64,000 nt of DNA from Juglans regia (Eukaryota; Streptophyta; Magnoliopsida; Fagales; Juglandaceae), in contig NC_049904.1 of the NCBI RefSeq assembly GCF_001411555.2, positions 33,623,473 through 33,687,472 on the forward strand. The letters run 5' to 3'. The notes beneath the pieces are model-generated. The model was given only the letters and a program-made list of their open reading frames with translations, had not been told where the DNA came from and did not search any database. A program made the position numbers and the translations under genes. Positions 51,401 to 63,699 of this stretch are shown here, in pieces (the stretch's first letter is position 1; each line of letters opens with the position of its first letter).

Positions 51401-52540
51401 TTTACATTATATATTATTTATATGACATAATTTAATTTAAAAAATAAATTTTTAAAATTTAAATCTTATGTATTCAAGAAAATATAACTAACAGCAAAAA
51501 TTATATTAAAAATTGTAACACAGTCAATTACATTAATAAAATGTACAAATAAAACATAAAAGTGGCTACATATAGAATTTTTATATAGGAAAACTTTATC
51601 AACAAATCTATTTCTATATGTAAATACTTATATCAATATTTATAGTTTTACTTATATAATTATACATAATCAATTATTGAAATATTAAAAATTTTAAAAA
51701 TTGAAATTTAAATTAAAGATTTTGATAAAATAAAGTACGTACTTATTAAAAATAATATTGTATATAAACTTATACTCTAAAAGATGCTTGAAAAATAAAA
51801 TAAAATAATAATTTTGTGAATATTCAATGATAAATTATCTCGGCTATATACAACAATAATCAACAGTACCACAATAATAAATGAATTTTACTACACAACT
51901 TCTATCAAATTTTACATTTTATATTTTTTTGAATTTTTTAAATTTTTAATATTTTTTTTAAAATTTTTTTGTGAGTTTATTCTTTTTTACATTATATATT
52001 ATTTATATGACATAATTTAATTTAAAAAATAAATTTTTAAAATTTAATATAACTAACAGCAAAAATTATATTAAAAATTGTAACACAGTCAATTACATTA
52101 ATAAAATGTACAAATAAAACATAAAAGTGGCTACATATAGAATTTTTATATAGGAAAACTTTATCAACAAATCTATTTCTATATGTAAATACTTATATCA
52201 ATATTTATAGTTTTACCTATATAATTATATAAAATCAATTATTGAAATATTAAAAATTTCAAAAATTGAAATTGAAATTAAATATTTTGATAAAATAGAG
52301 TACGTACTTATTAAAAATAATATTGTATATAAACTTATACTCTAAAAGATGCTTGAAAAATAAAATAAAATAATAATTTTGTGAATATTCAATGATAAAT
52401 TATCTCGGCTATATACAACAATAATAAACAGTACCACAATAATAAATGAATTTTACTACACAACTTCTATCACATTTTACATTTTATATTTTTTTGAATT
52501 TCTTAAATTTTTAATATTTTTTTTAAAATTTTTTTGTGAG
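51401..52540. repeat. Tandem duplication, ~585-bp period
   Basis: TTTACATTATATATTATTTA begins at 51401 and 51986. The copies share the CACAGTCAATTACATTAATA and CTCGGCTATATACAAC blocks. The second copy lacks about 25 bp near its start. Confidence 0.85.
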
Positions 52541-53140
52541 TTAGAAAGCAGTGCTATAGTATAAATAGTAATTAACCAGTACTGAACAGTAATTAACCAG
52601 TAATAAATGGAGTGTAGAGTGTTAGAAAGCAGTGAAGATTTTTTTATAATAAATACTACTAACCAGTATAAATAGTAATTAACAGTGCTATAGTATGTAA
52701 TATAATAATAAACAGTACTGAACATTACTCGTGAACAATAATAAACAATTACAGTAATAAACAGTTCTAAACAGTAAAATAAATGAAAGAATTTTATTAA
52801 ATATTTTAAAAAATTAAAATCATGTAAATAATTAGAGTTTTTAATATAATTTAAATCTCATAATATTTTTAATTAACTAAAATCATTTCAGTAGCAAAAG
52901 AAACAATTATGTAATATTTAGTCGTTTTAGACTCTACTTTCAGTAACCAAAAAAATAATTATGTAATATTCACTTTCCTGACTTGCTTAAACATATAGTC
53001 TGTCTAAATCTATTATCAGAGACTTTAAACAATTATAATTTACTTAAACAATTAATTATATTATCTTTATAGACCTTATCATTAAATTCTCTTATTCTAC
53101 ACTAGATATTTATATTTTAGAATAACCTAATACAGGGCAA

Positions 53141-53169
53141 ACGTGCATCGCACGTACATACACTGCTAG
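53141..53169 (+). mobile_element. Helitron-like 3' terminus
   Basis: A short hairpin ACGTGCATCGCACGT (arms CGTGC/GCACG, 53142-53154) is followed after about 10 bases by CTAG and a host T. That is the classic plant Helitron end (hairpin, 10-12 nt, CTRR|T). The matching start may be near 50010, which would give an element of about 3.1 kb including the tandem repeats above. Confidence 0.5.
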
Positions 53170-54079
53170 TATATATATATATATATATAATATAATATAA
53201 TAAAAAAGAGTCTATCCGTGTATGAACAGTGATTTTCTCCAAGTTTTGTTTTCCCATTTTGTCCTTCTTTGATCTTGTTTTTTCTCCAAGTTTTTTTCCC
53301 ATTTTGCCCCTCTTTAGTCTTACTTTTCCCTTTTTATCCTTGTCATTGTATTTCTTCTATTTAAGAAATTAAGTTTTTATCCTTTTATTTTATTACTTTC
53401 TGAGTTTATCTTTTTTACACTCACTAATTCCCTTCAAATCGTTTAAAATTTTATTTTATAATTTTTTTAATATAAATTATGAAACAACTTATTTGAACTA
53501 ATTTATTATTCTTATAATCGACTCCAGTAAATGTAAATAATTTAGAATCATTTTATTCAAATTTTATTTAAAACTTATCTCATTCTCTTTGGGACAAGAG
53601 GAACATCATAGCTATTTTTTTTTATTATTATTATGACAATATGTGTTATTTTGTGGGGAATGGAATAAGTATTTCAAATTGTATAATCTTTTTTTGAATG
53701 AATCATTCTTCCTATTTTTTATATTTATCTTATTTGATTTCTATATTGATGATGCAAATACTCTAAATTCATTCTATACATGAACATCTGACTTATTTGC
53801 AAACACATGGTAGATAAAATTTTTAAAAAAGAATGAATCATTCAACCCACTGTAAACATGGACCAATGAAAACAACGTTACAAAAAATTCAACATCATTT
53901 CCATCATACCATAGAAACAGGAACATAGCTCTTGAATGAATGCATCATCCAAACTACACAACAACCCCTTTGATAATCCTATAAAATATTTACATCCTAT
54001 GCACAACTTTTAACATAAAAACTATAATTTCACTTCCTATATGTTACTTCTTTTATTGCTTTCCACAACATGTTAAATT

Positions 54080-54275
54080 AGGACTCGTTTGAATACGTAA
54101 ATTATCTCATTTTATCTCATCATTATAATTCTTTTAAATTTTCACATAAAATATAATAAACAATTTAAGTTTTTCAAATCTCAAAATAATAATAATATTA
54201 AAAAATAATATTTTAACAATATTTTATTCAATTTATCTAAAATCATATTATCTCATTTCACTAACCAAACGAATC
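54080..54275. mobile_element. MITE with TCGTTTG/CAAACGA ends
   Basis: GACTCGTTTGAATACG...ATCTCATTTTATCTC and the complementary ...TATCTCATTTCACTAACCAAACGAATC are inverted ends around an AT-rich core of less than 200 bp. Related pieces with ATCTCATTTCATCTC wording occur at about 48960-49140 and 55760-55900. Confidence 0.5.
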
Positions 54276-54439
54276 AATCTCAATGCTAAGCATATTGGGT
54301 TATAGAGTTCATGCTTTGTTTATTCATTGTTTTGTTTTGTTTTGGTTTTGGAGAAATTAGCAAAATTTCTTTTTTTTTTTTTGGCAAATGTCATTTTTTA
54401 GGATCCCAATAGAGATGCTTACCCGAACTTTTACACTTG

Positions 54440-57400
54440 GAGCATTGGCAATGGCTAGAAGTCTAAAATTTGGCTAGAATCTCAACTTTTGGCTATAGTA
54501 TCAATTTTTTGCTAGGTGGATTCACATTGGACTAGCTATCTTAAAGTCAAAATAATAATATAATATTATATATTTTAATAATATTTGACTTTTTTTATTT
54601 TTATTTTTATTTTACAAATACACTTCATATATTTCCTAGATCTGCATGCCATGCATGTTTTACCATTCAAAGTTTCAAAAGTCAAAGTAGTATTGAATAA
54701 ATATTAACAACACAGTCCACAAAAATACCAACACAGTCAATACAAATACTAATACAATCTATAAAATACCAACACAGTCCATATAAATACCAATACAGTC
54801 CACAAAAATATCAACACAGTCTATACAAATTATCAATATAGTCCACAAAATACCAACACAACCCATATAAATACTACCTTCAGCAAGTTCAAGTATGCAA
54901 TGAGAATCTCCAACAGATGCAACTTATAACCCATCCTTCTATTATTTCAAAGGTGACAGTTGTTCCTGATCTCTGTGCTGAGGCAACCATAACAAATGCA
55001 TCAATAGCATGTATAGAAATTATAGTACAAGAAAAATGAAATAGAGAATATAGGTAGAGACATAAAGCTACATAGCAAATTGTCCAACACACTAACCTTT
55101 ACAAGAAGCCTACAAAATATGTCCATCAAATAACTGCAAAACATGATTTAGTAAGAGCAGCCTACAAAATATAAAGAGGACTGTGAAGGATCAAATACTA
55201 CAATATAACATAGATGAAATGTAGGCACTACTACTCCAATGGTTTTCAAGCTCATAGATAACTAATATAGTAGTAAAAAGGTACAAATATACCAAAACTG
55301 AACCAAAAACCACAAATCAGCATAAACAAAAAAGGAGAAATTATAAGCAAAATCACGTCAAATTAACTGATGACTACATACCCAAAAGGCAAGCCTTTAT
55401 ATTCCATGTCTAACTTAAAATATTGTCAAGACCAAGTCAATCTTTTGCCCAAAAGGGAAGACCTGTATACATAATATATTCACATAATGCCAATCTCATT
55501 CACTAACTAGTCCTCACCTCCCAACGAAATTCCCCTTATATACATGTACACACATGCATGGTCAACTGTTAGGATTTGAACCCATGCCATAAGACTTCAC
55601 AATGTTAAAATGTTCATTACAACTATATCAATGAGTGGACTTGTGACAAACCCAAAGATTACAACTATTTGAAAGAAAAGGTACCTCTTTCTGCAACTAC
55701 TTAAAAAAAAAATCGAAGCTTTTGGAGTGCTTGTTTGGAAAAAATCTTTGTTCCAAAATTCTCGTCTCATTTCATTTCATCTCATTCCCAAACATCACTC
55801 AAATACAAATATTTTCAAACTAATTATTACAACTTTTTCAAACTAATCATTAAAATTTTCCTAAAATTTTAAACAAAAAATAAATCAATGCAAGTTTACA
55901 ACAATTGGAGCTAGTTGAACCTGACCCTAGACAGTCACAGAATATGCACTTTGTATAAGTCATAGATCAATGCTCTGAACTAAGAACCTAGCCGGGACAG
56001 TGAACCTTGTGAACCATACAGACGATGAAGATAATGGCTAAAACCTATGTATAAAACCCTTTGTATGCATGTTAACTAGACCTTTACATGTGTGACCAAG
56101 TTGATAAACACATGTAAGATCTATTCATTCAATTTATGGTAAAAATAATGAATAAAATTTTCAAAAACCAAAAAGAAAAGTTTAAACTGTTTCTGTCTTG
56201 TTTACTAAAGACACACATACAAGAGTAAATCATATTTTTATTGTTCCCGACAAAAATGCCTAAGAATCTACCACAATGAAATCTGATTAGTGGTAGAAAT
56301 TATCGCACAAACACAATAATTAAACAAACAAATTTAACAGAGGATTTTTTTTTTTTTAATTCAATGAAATGACTTTTCATTTTGCAAACATGGCTGATTA
56401 AGAACCAGTCATTTTGTCTGCCACCTAACAAATGACCAAAAAATTAAAAGGCATATAGTAGAATGATAAACAAGAATCCATTACAAGGTCCAATTATTTA
56501 ATTAAGGAAAGAGCCACAATCGGATTAAGCATACATAATGCATGGCTAAAGCTTTTTCAACCAATGCCACAACTCCTCTTGTTTTTCTTTTCACAATGTG
56601 AACTAGAAACTTTTCTTTTCACAATGTAAACTAGAAACATTCAAAAGTAGAATAGTCGAAGTTTTTCACAATATTTTTCTTTTTGACATAAAAGAACATT
56701 TGCAGCTCATATTACTTGATCTACTAGTGAATGGCTATATTAAATCTGTCAAAGCAGAGGAAAAGGGCCATAACATAATGCACAAAAGCATCACAGCAGA
56801 GGACAAGGGCCATAACAGAATGCACAAAACCATCACAGCAGAGGACATCATGCATGCACAGCATAAATACACCACAACAGACACAGTATAAGCACAACAA
56901 AAAAATAAGGAATCTTCTACCTCCATGTAAATCCATACATAAAACAAAATGATAAAAGAAAACTCAACTCAATAAAAGAATAAATTCCACATCGTATGAA
57001 AGTGTAAATTGAAATTCATATAATAAATATATGTAAATTGAAATCTAAATAAAAAATCAGTTTGTAAGAAATACATCGAAAATCAGTTTGTAAGAAATAC
57101 CCAAATTATGATTTTTTTGTGACAGATTTGGGACGAAATGCGCAGGTCTCTTGTGGGCTGGAAGACGACGGAGTGGATGATTTGTGGGATGGAAGACGAC
57201 GGTGTGGACAATCGATGGAGAGAATAGGGCGTGGACGATCAAAGAAGATGTAGGTCTCTGTGTTTCGCACGTTTCGGGATGAAGAAAAAGAAAAACGAAG
57301 GAAATGAGATGAAGAAAGGGAAAGAACTAGGGAAAGAGAGAGGGAAGATGAAATAATAAAATATACCTTTCAATGGTGAACAGTCCCTCGTCAGGTATGG

Positions 57401-57514
57401 AGAGCTGCTAACATTTACTGTAGCATAAATGTTAAACTTCAGATATTTAGCTAGGCCAATACTGAAGTTTTTTCTCACATTTCTTTCTAATTTGAACTTG
57501 CATTGGCAATGCTT
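54440..57514. mobile_element. 3-kb TIR element of the GAGCATT group
   Basis: The left end GAGCATTGGCAATGGC and the right end, reversed, AAGCATTGCCAATGC are inverted repeats. Both ends then show GGCTA(G/T)...-type subterminal words. The interior has a 23-bp minisatellite (54703-54876) and a CT/GA-rich promoter-like zone at 57060-57370. No long open frame and no recognisable transposase. Target duplication unclear. Confidence 0.4.
54703..54876. repeat. Minisatellite, ~23-bp degenerate unit
   Basis: Some eight units of the form ACCAACACAGTCCA(C/T)A(A/T)AAAT vary at a few positions each. No coding meaning. Confidence 0.8.
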
Positions 57515-58384
57515 TTAGAATATTCTCATTGGGTTGGCCAAAGTTGAAAAATAGCTAAAATTTAGATAATCTGTATCAAAAATGCCCCACAATGGATTTG
57601 GCATCTCTAAAATAATTTAGATTTCAACTACAGTGCTTCACCAAATATAGCTAACTTCAATTACTTCATAAAATATTAAAATATTAGTTTCTCACTCAAA
57701 GCAAACAAATTAAATTAATTAGAATATAATTATTACTAACATTTAATTGGTAAAACTATAAAATGTGATAAAAATAAATAAATAAATAAATTATTAAAAT
57801 AATAATATTTTATTATTATATAGAGAGTAAATGATTAATTTAATGTGGAGATTGAATTTAAATTAAATAGATAAATGTAAATTTATATAATATTAATTAA
57901 AATTTAAAAATGCGTATGATCAATTCAATGTGATCTTAGTATTACTTAATAAATATATGAGAAATTCGCAATTTTGTGGCAAAATGATGCGTCGCACGTG
58001 GGTTGTAATGAATGCATCCGAGTAAAGTGGCGTTGGTGGGCCAAAACGATAGGAATCTCAAAATCTTCCTGATACGACACGCGTATAGACTATGGAGAGC
58101 ATGTAGACTTTTGTACTCCGACTACGAGTCCACGACAAAAAGGACAAAAAAGCATTCACAGAAAAGTTAAAAAGACAAGATGAAGGAGGCGCTTATCCAA
58201 CGGTGAAACCAAATTAAAATTTAAAAATGACTTGGATCGGTGTTCCTGCTTGTCCGGCCCAGTTTACAGTTTACTGCTTTTGGCGGACGTGGGCTTACAT
58301 TTGCCCTCTTTCTTGTTAGTGACCGACCAAACTAGACCACGTATTGATCTTCCTAACCTCTCTTTTCTCTTTCTCTGTTCTCCA

Positions 58385-60705
58385 ATGAAGCGTCTGCATT
58401 TGTTGTTGTTGTTGTTATCGGTGTTTTTATGTCGTATAAAATGGGCTCTGGGGAGCGGTTCGGGATCGGAACTGACTCAGTTGACCCGGGAGTTGTTGGT
58501 TTCGGCCAGGGAACCGGAATTCTCGGATTGGTTGAAAAGTGTTCGACGGAGAATCCACGAGAACCCGGAGTTGGCCTTTGAAGAGCACGACACGAGTCGA
58601 CTTATTAGATCGGAGCTGGAGTCGCTTGGGATCAAGTACGAGTGGCCGGTCGCCGAGACTGGGATCGTGGGTTCTATTGGGCCCGGGGTGCAGCCCTGGT
58701 TCGCTCTTCGGGCAGACATGGATGCTCTCCCTATTCAGGTTTTCTTCTTAATTACTTCTCCCTGGCATCATGCTGGACGCTCTTCCCCACTGTTGGATTT
58801 ATATTCTCTTCAGAAAAAATGGCACCTCTATACGTATTAATTTTTTCACATTAAGAAGCTTTTACGAATATATTGGCATTCCCAAAATTAATGTTAATCA
58901 TCTAAAGCTTTATGAATATAAGGAAGATGACTATTTGCATTTTCTTTCATGTTCGCCTTGAATGTATTAAGCTTGATCCAACGCTAACTGCAATCCAGTG
59001 AAAAGAAAGTTATGTAAACCTCATTTGAGTCATTTCTATTATGTATATATCAGAATTTCTTATTATGGATGATGGTTTCTTGGCTAATTTATTGAATTTG
59101 TCACATTAATTTGGAAGGAATTGGTAGAGTGGGAGCACAAGAGCAAGAACCCAGGAAAAATGCATGCTTGCGGCCATGATGCTCATGTGACAATGCTGCT
59201 TGGAGCCGCTAAGTTACTTCAGCAGAGAAGCACTCAATTAAAGGTACATTAGCAATTATACGTACATCTTACAACTAAAGACACGACGGTCTAGTTCTGG
59301 ATAGACCCTAAAAAGCGTGAATTCAAATTATATTATTCTTTTGAAAATTGAAGAATTAGATAATTATGAAGCGACCACATGCAACAAAATCACAATATTG
59401 AAATCAATAAGTAAACAAATCTGAACAATAATTTTGTTGAAAATGTGGAAACTTTTCAACAACATAAAAAAAAAAAAAAAAAAAAAAAAACCTACTGTTG
59501 ACATGTTGGATTGTTATTACTGTTGACGTGCTGCATTTTTTCAAAATGTATTTGAAAGGGCACTGTTAAGCTTGTTTTCCAACCTGGAGAAGAAGGTCGT
59601 GCAGGAGCTTTTCATATGTTAAAAGAGGGGGCGCTTGATGAGATTCAAGCCATTTTTGGATTACATATTGCACCAGCATTACCCACTGGTGCAATTGGTT
59701 CGAGACCTGGTCAATTTCTTGCTGGCTCTGGCAGGTTTTTAGCCACAATCCGAGGGAAGGGTGGGCATGCAGCTAATCCCCACAAAACTAGAGATCCAGT
59801 TCTCGCAGCATCATCAGCTATTGTCTCACTTCAACATGTTGTTTCCCGGGAAACGGATCCTCTGGAGGCAAGGGTAAGTTCCCTTAAGACTCTTGAACTG
59901 TATAATGACCCACGAATGCTCTGTTTTTGTTTTCTTCTCGTTCGAGATGAATAATTCAGAGACTTGGTCTGATCTTCTCTGAAAACTCTTGAAGTTCAGC
60001 ATGAGAAGTATAAATCTAATCGCAAATTATTTTTCATTTGAACCTTTTGCAGGTGGTCTCTATTGGGTTCGTTGAGGGTGGCCGGGCAGAAAATGTAATC
60101 CCTGAGACAGTGAGATTTGGAGGCACTTTCCGGAGCATGAGTTCAGAAGGTTTACTCTACCTTATGCAAAGAATTAAACAGGTATCTACCTGTTTGCCTA
60201 CAGTTCAAGATTAAAAATACTATGCATATATATAAAATAAGCGGAAAGGGTGGGGAAGAGTAGGTGTTTGTTTTGAACAAAATACAAAAGAGTTGCTATC
60301 TAAAGAGAGTATGGTGACAATTTTCATCATTAACAGGTGATCGAGATGCAAGCAGCAGTGCATGGATGCAATGGCACAGTGGACTTCATGAAAGATAAAT
60401 TGAGGCCTTATCCGGCGACTGTCAACGATGAAGCTCTGTACAAGCATGCAAAAAAGGTCGGAGAACATTTGCTTGGGGAACCCAATTTCCATCTTCTTTC
60501 AATGTCTATGGCAGCTGAGGACTTCAGCTTCTACTCACAGAAGATGCCTTCTTCATTTTTCATGATTGGGACCAAGAATGAAACTCTAAAACCAGGTGGA
60601 CAGTTGCACACACCATACTTGGTTCTTGACGAGGAGGTTCTTCCCATTGGAGCAGCTCTCCATGCTGCCGTAGCAATTTCTTACTTGGATGGCCATCCTG
60701 TTTAG
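58385..60705 (+). CDS. IAA-amino acid hydrolase ILR1-like (M20D)
   Basis: Five exons (58385-58738, 59118-59243, 59559-59873, 60053-60181, 60337-60705) give 430 aa, the usual family length. The enzyme family releases free auxin, or jasmonate, from amino-acid conjugates in the ER. The ATG at 58385 was chosen because it begins a signal peptide ([16 protein letters not shown]), although the frame is open further upstream. Metal ligands fit the family: Cys136 and His138 in MHACGHDAH, Glu172 in QPGEEG, His196 in FGLHIAP, His399 in LHTPY. Also seen are [20 protein letters not shown] and MAAEDFSFY. The C-terminus is DGHPV, with no KDEL/HDEL tail, so ER retention is not assured. Substrate preference (IAA-Ala, IAA-Leu, IAA-Asp or JA-Ile) cannot be told. 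A poly(A) run sits in intron 2. Head of a tandem pair. Confidence 0.95.
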
Positions 60706-60995
60706 ACTCCATAGATACTTTGGTGTGTTGCCTCTACGACGATGGAAAACCACCAAAGGAAAACATGTATTCTTCAATTTGTATCTGGTTCACCAGATAA
60801 ACAAATACTCGATGATACTTTTGAGATAATGTCACACGAAGTATTCTAAAAATGTTTCGTTTTTGTGTAAATGTCAAAACCAAGTGGGATTAGAACGTTT
60901 GCAAATTTGCAATCAAACTAAAGGAGCCACTGTTGTACGAGACATCAACATCTATGCTTTCATTAATATTTATGGCCATCGCACAATCCATTCCT

Positions 60996-61106
60996 ACTTG
61001 TCAAACGCACTCCTGTTTTGTTATTGATGACGAGGCTTTCCCAATAGGAGTTGCTCTTCACGCTGCTATTGTGACCTCATTCTTGGATAGCCGTGTTGTT
61101 CATAAG
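60996..61106 (+). pseudogene. Relic of an ILR1-like last exon
   Basis: In frame this reads QTHSCFVIDDEAFPIGVALHA, then AIVTSFLDSRVVHK, a clear match to the C-terminal [21 protein letters not shown]...YLDGHPV of the gene just upstream. Earlier parts of the exon are not recognisable. It stands 290 bp after the intact gene's stop and is cut off by a MITE, so it is the remains of a third tandem copy or of a partial duplication. Confidence 0.8.
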
Positions 61107-61673
61107 AACACTTTTATTGGATTAGTTAAAAGTTAAATTCAATGAATATTTAGTTATTAAAGAATAAAATATACTTACATTGGATTAGTCAAATTTTAAA
61201 TATTTAAAATTTAGTAACAGTGATTTTAAAATTTTTTTCCAAATTTAAAAATTACTATACTTATATCAAATATAAATTTTATTAATTATTTCTCTATTTC
61301 TTTCTTTCTATCACATATTTTATCACAATTAATATATTAATTTGACTTAATGATATATTAATTTAATAAGAACATGATTATTAATTAACATATAATAAGT
61401 AGAATAATAAAATATGATAAAATTAAATAAATTAATAAATAAAAAAATTAAATATTTTTAAAATTATTAGTTATTTGTTATCATATAATGAATAAATGTA
61501 TAATTTAATGTGAATAACTAAAACAAAATTTATCTTATATTATTTTATTATTATATAATAAAAAAATAGTTATTCTAATGTGGAGATTTATGTAGATAAA
61601 ATAGTTAAAAGTTAAATTTCTCTTCTATTTATCAAAACTGTCGTTTAACTTAGACTAATCAATGATAGTGCTC
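61106..61673. mobile_element. PIF/Harbinger-type MITE, TAA target duplication
   Basis: GAACACTTTTATTGGATTAG at the left and, reversed, GAGCACTATCATTGATTAG at the right, flanked by TAA on both sides (61103-61105, 61674-61676). Interior AT-rich and non-coding. It abuts the ILR1-like relic. Confidence 0.7.
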
Positions 61674-62347
61674 TAAAGTATTCATAAAACTTGAATTTAT
61701 TCTGACCGGGAAAAACCTAATCATTTTGAAAACCAAAAAGATGATGCCACAAAACATCAATACAAACTTCATTAAACAAAACAACCAGAAGCGTGTTTCA
61801 GTCCTATCAACGAAACTCATAAAAACGTACGTAGTAGATATGTGAATGCGAAAGTTGTCCCCCGCTCTGTTTCAGTAGCTCAATTTTTACTGAATATGTA
61901 GCAGATTTCTAAAGATTATCCGATGCCGTGAAAATGTGAATTATCTGATCAAACAAATTGAAACCGTATGCAAAAAATTCCTTTATAATGGTAATTTGAA
62001 GGGGATAGACATGCCTAGAGATTCTTAAATCTCTAACTTTTCCAAAAATGGAGAAAAGCCAAAAGGCATGTCGTGAGTTTGAGTAATGCTGTGCAATCAG
62101 AATCGCACCAAATAGCAAATGCAATGAGACTCGTGACTTTTCAGTTTTCTGGATGGACACGTACAAGAAAAAAAGACAACGTAGATTGGGGTACTAAAAT
62201 TTTTCATTCGAGAAAACCGAGGGAGTGAAGTGTTGTGTCAGTCAATTATCACTCTACAAATAGGGCATAGCTTCCAAATGAGGGCGGACAATTCCAACAC
62301 TAGGAGGTTCCCAACCCTCTCCGCAATTGAGAAAGAACAGCTTACCA

Positions 62348-62441
62348 ACGCGTAAGCCTTTCGGTTCAGAAATCCAAGTCGTGTACAAATTTGAGCTATA
62401 AAATTTCCTATTCACCACGCGTAAGCCTTTCGGTTCAGAAA
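62348..62441 (+). promoter_or_regulatory. 25-bp direct repeat and TATA box of second ILR1-like gene
   Basis: ACGCGTAAGCCTTTCGGTTC (plus AGAAA) occurs at 62348 and again at 62417, 69 bp apart. TATAAAA at 62397-62403 sits between the copies, 67 bp before the ATG. One repeat therefore lies just upstream of the TATA box and the other in the leader. Confidence 0.6.
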
Positions 62442-62469
62442 GAAGTGTGTTTTCAAGCTGAAACGAACA

Positions 62470-63699
62470 ATGCAAACCATGGGTTTGACTCTGTGCTTGT
62501 TACTGTCAGCAGTTTTGTACCAGTCGTGGGCACTGGAGGAGGCTGGTTATGGCTCGGAGATGGAGATGCTGAGTCGGGAGTTGCTGGAATCGGCCAGAAA
62601 GCCCGAGTTCTTTGAATGGATGAGAGGGTTGAGGAGAAGAATCCATGAGTACCCAGAGCTGGGGTTTGAGGAGCACCGGACGAGTGAACTCATTAGGGCC
62701 GAGCTTGATTTGCTGGGAGTAGGATACAAGTGGCCTGTTGCCAAGACTGGGGTGGTGGCTTTTATTGGGTCTGGGGCTAAACCAGTTTTTGCTCTCAGAG
62801 CTGACATGGATGCCCTCCCCTTGCAGGTTCACACACACACACTTTCTTCTAGATTTGATTAGTCGGTAGTAAAGTTTTGTATAATGTTTTTGTTATTATT
62901 TTCTCTAAGAAATGGGGCCCCATTACCAATCACCTCATTTTGACAGACAAACACAATCACGTACTTGTTCTATTAAAGGCTGAACACTAAGCCCCTCCAA
63001 AAAGAGGCAAAAAACGTTTATACTTGCCTCTGCTTTGGTCATTAGAGCTTGGATAATGGGTCATTAAGCTGGCTATCCCATTATCCAAGCTCTTGACTAT
63101 GTGTATTTCAGTAGCTATTCATTTAACAATCCGTTCTATTAAACATGTGTGATCTTTAAAATCAACATTACCTTTTGGAAGGAATTGGTAGACTGGGACC
63201 ACAAGAGCAAGGTTGAAGGCAAGATGCATGCATGTGGTCATGATTCCCATGTAGCAATGCTACTTGGAGCAGCGAAGTTACTCCAGGCCAAAATACATCA
63301 ATTGAAGGTACATCTAAAACTCTTGCAATTATGGGCAAGGGAAAGCGATAAATTGCTAAATTGCTTTAAACATTTCTTTCTCAGGGAACTGTGAAACTAG
63401 TTTTCCAGCCAGGAGAAGAGGGTTATGCTGGTGCTTACCACATGTTGCAAGATGGCGCTTTAGGTGACATCGATGCCATATTGAGTATACATGTCCTCCC
63501 ATCATTCCCGACCGGTGTCATTGCTTCAAGGCCTGGTCCAATGCTTGCAGGTGTTGGGATCTTCTCGGCAACGATTCAAGGTAAAGGTGGACATGCAGCG
63601 GGGCCACATGAGACTAGGGACCCAGTTCTCGCAGCAGCCTTCTCAATCATTGCTCTCCAACAGATTGTATCTCGAGAGACCGATCCTCTTCAAGCAAGG
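62470..63699 (+). CDS. IAA-amino acid hydrolase ILR1-like, 5' part (runs off window)
   Basis: Exons 62470-62826, 63182-63307 and 63385-63699 are in frame (266 aa so far). Their sizes of 357, 126 and 315 nt match the neighbouring gene (354, 126, 315), so exons 4 and 5 should lie beyond 64000. It has a signal peptide [21 protein letters not shown]. Metal ligands Cys137 and His139 (MHACGHDSH), Glu173 (QPGEEG) and His197 (LSIHVLP) are present at the same numbers as in Arabidopsis ILL2. It also has [20 protein letters not shown] and [13 protein letters not shown]. It is a tandem paralogue, clearly diverged in sequence, so an old duplication. Whether it has an ER-retention tail is outside the window. 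63700-64000 is intron 3, AT-rich. Confidence 0.93.

Noticed and set aside
58232..58384. Extended N-terminus of the first ILR1-like gene
   Set aside because: The frame is open upstream, but the signal peptide and family length begin at 58385.
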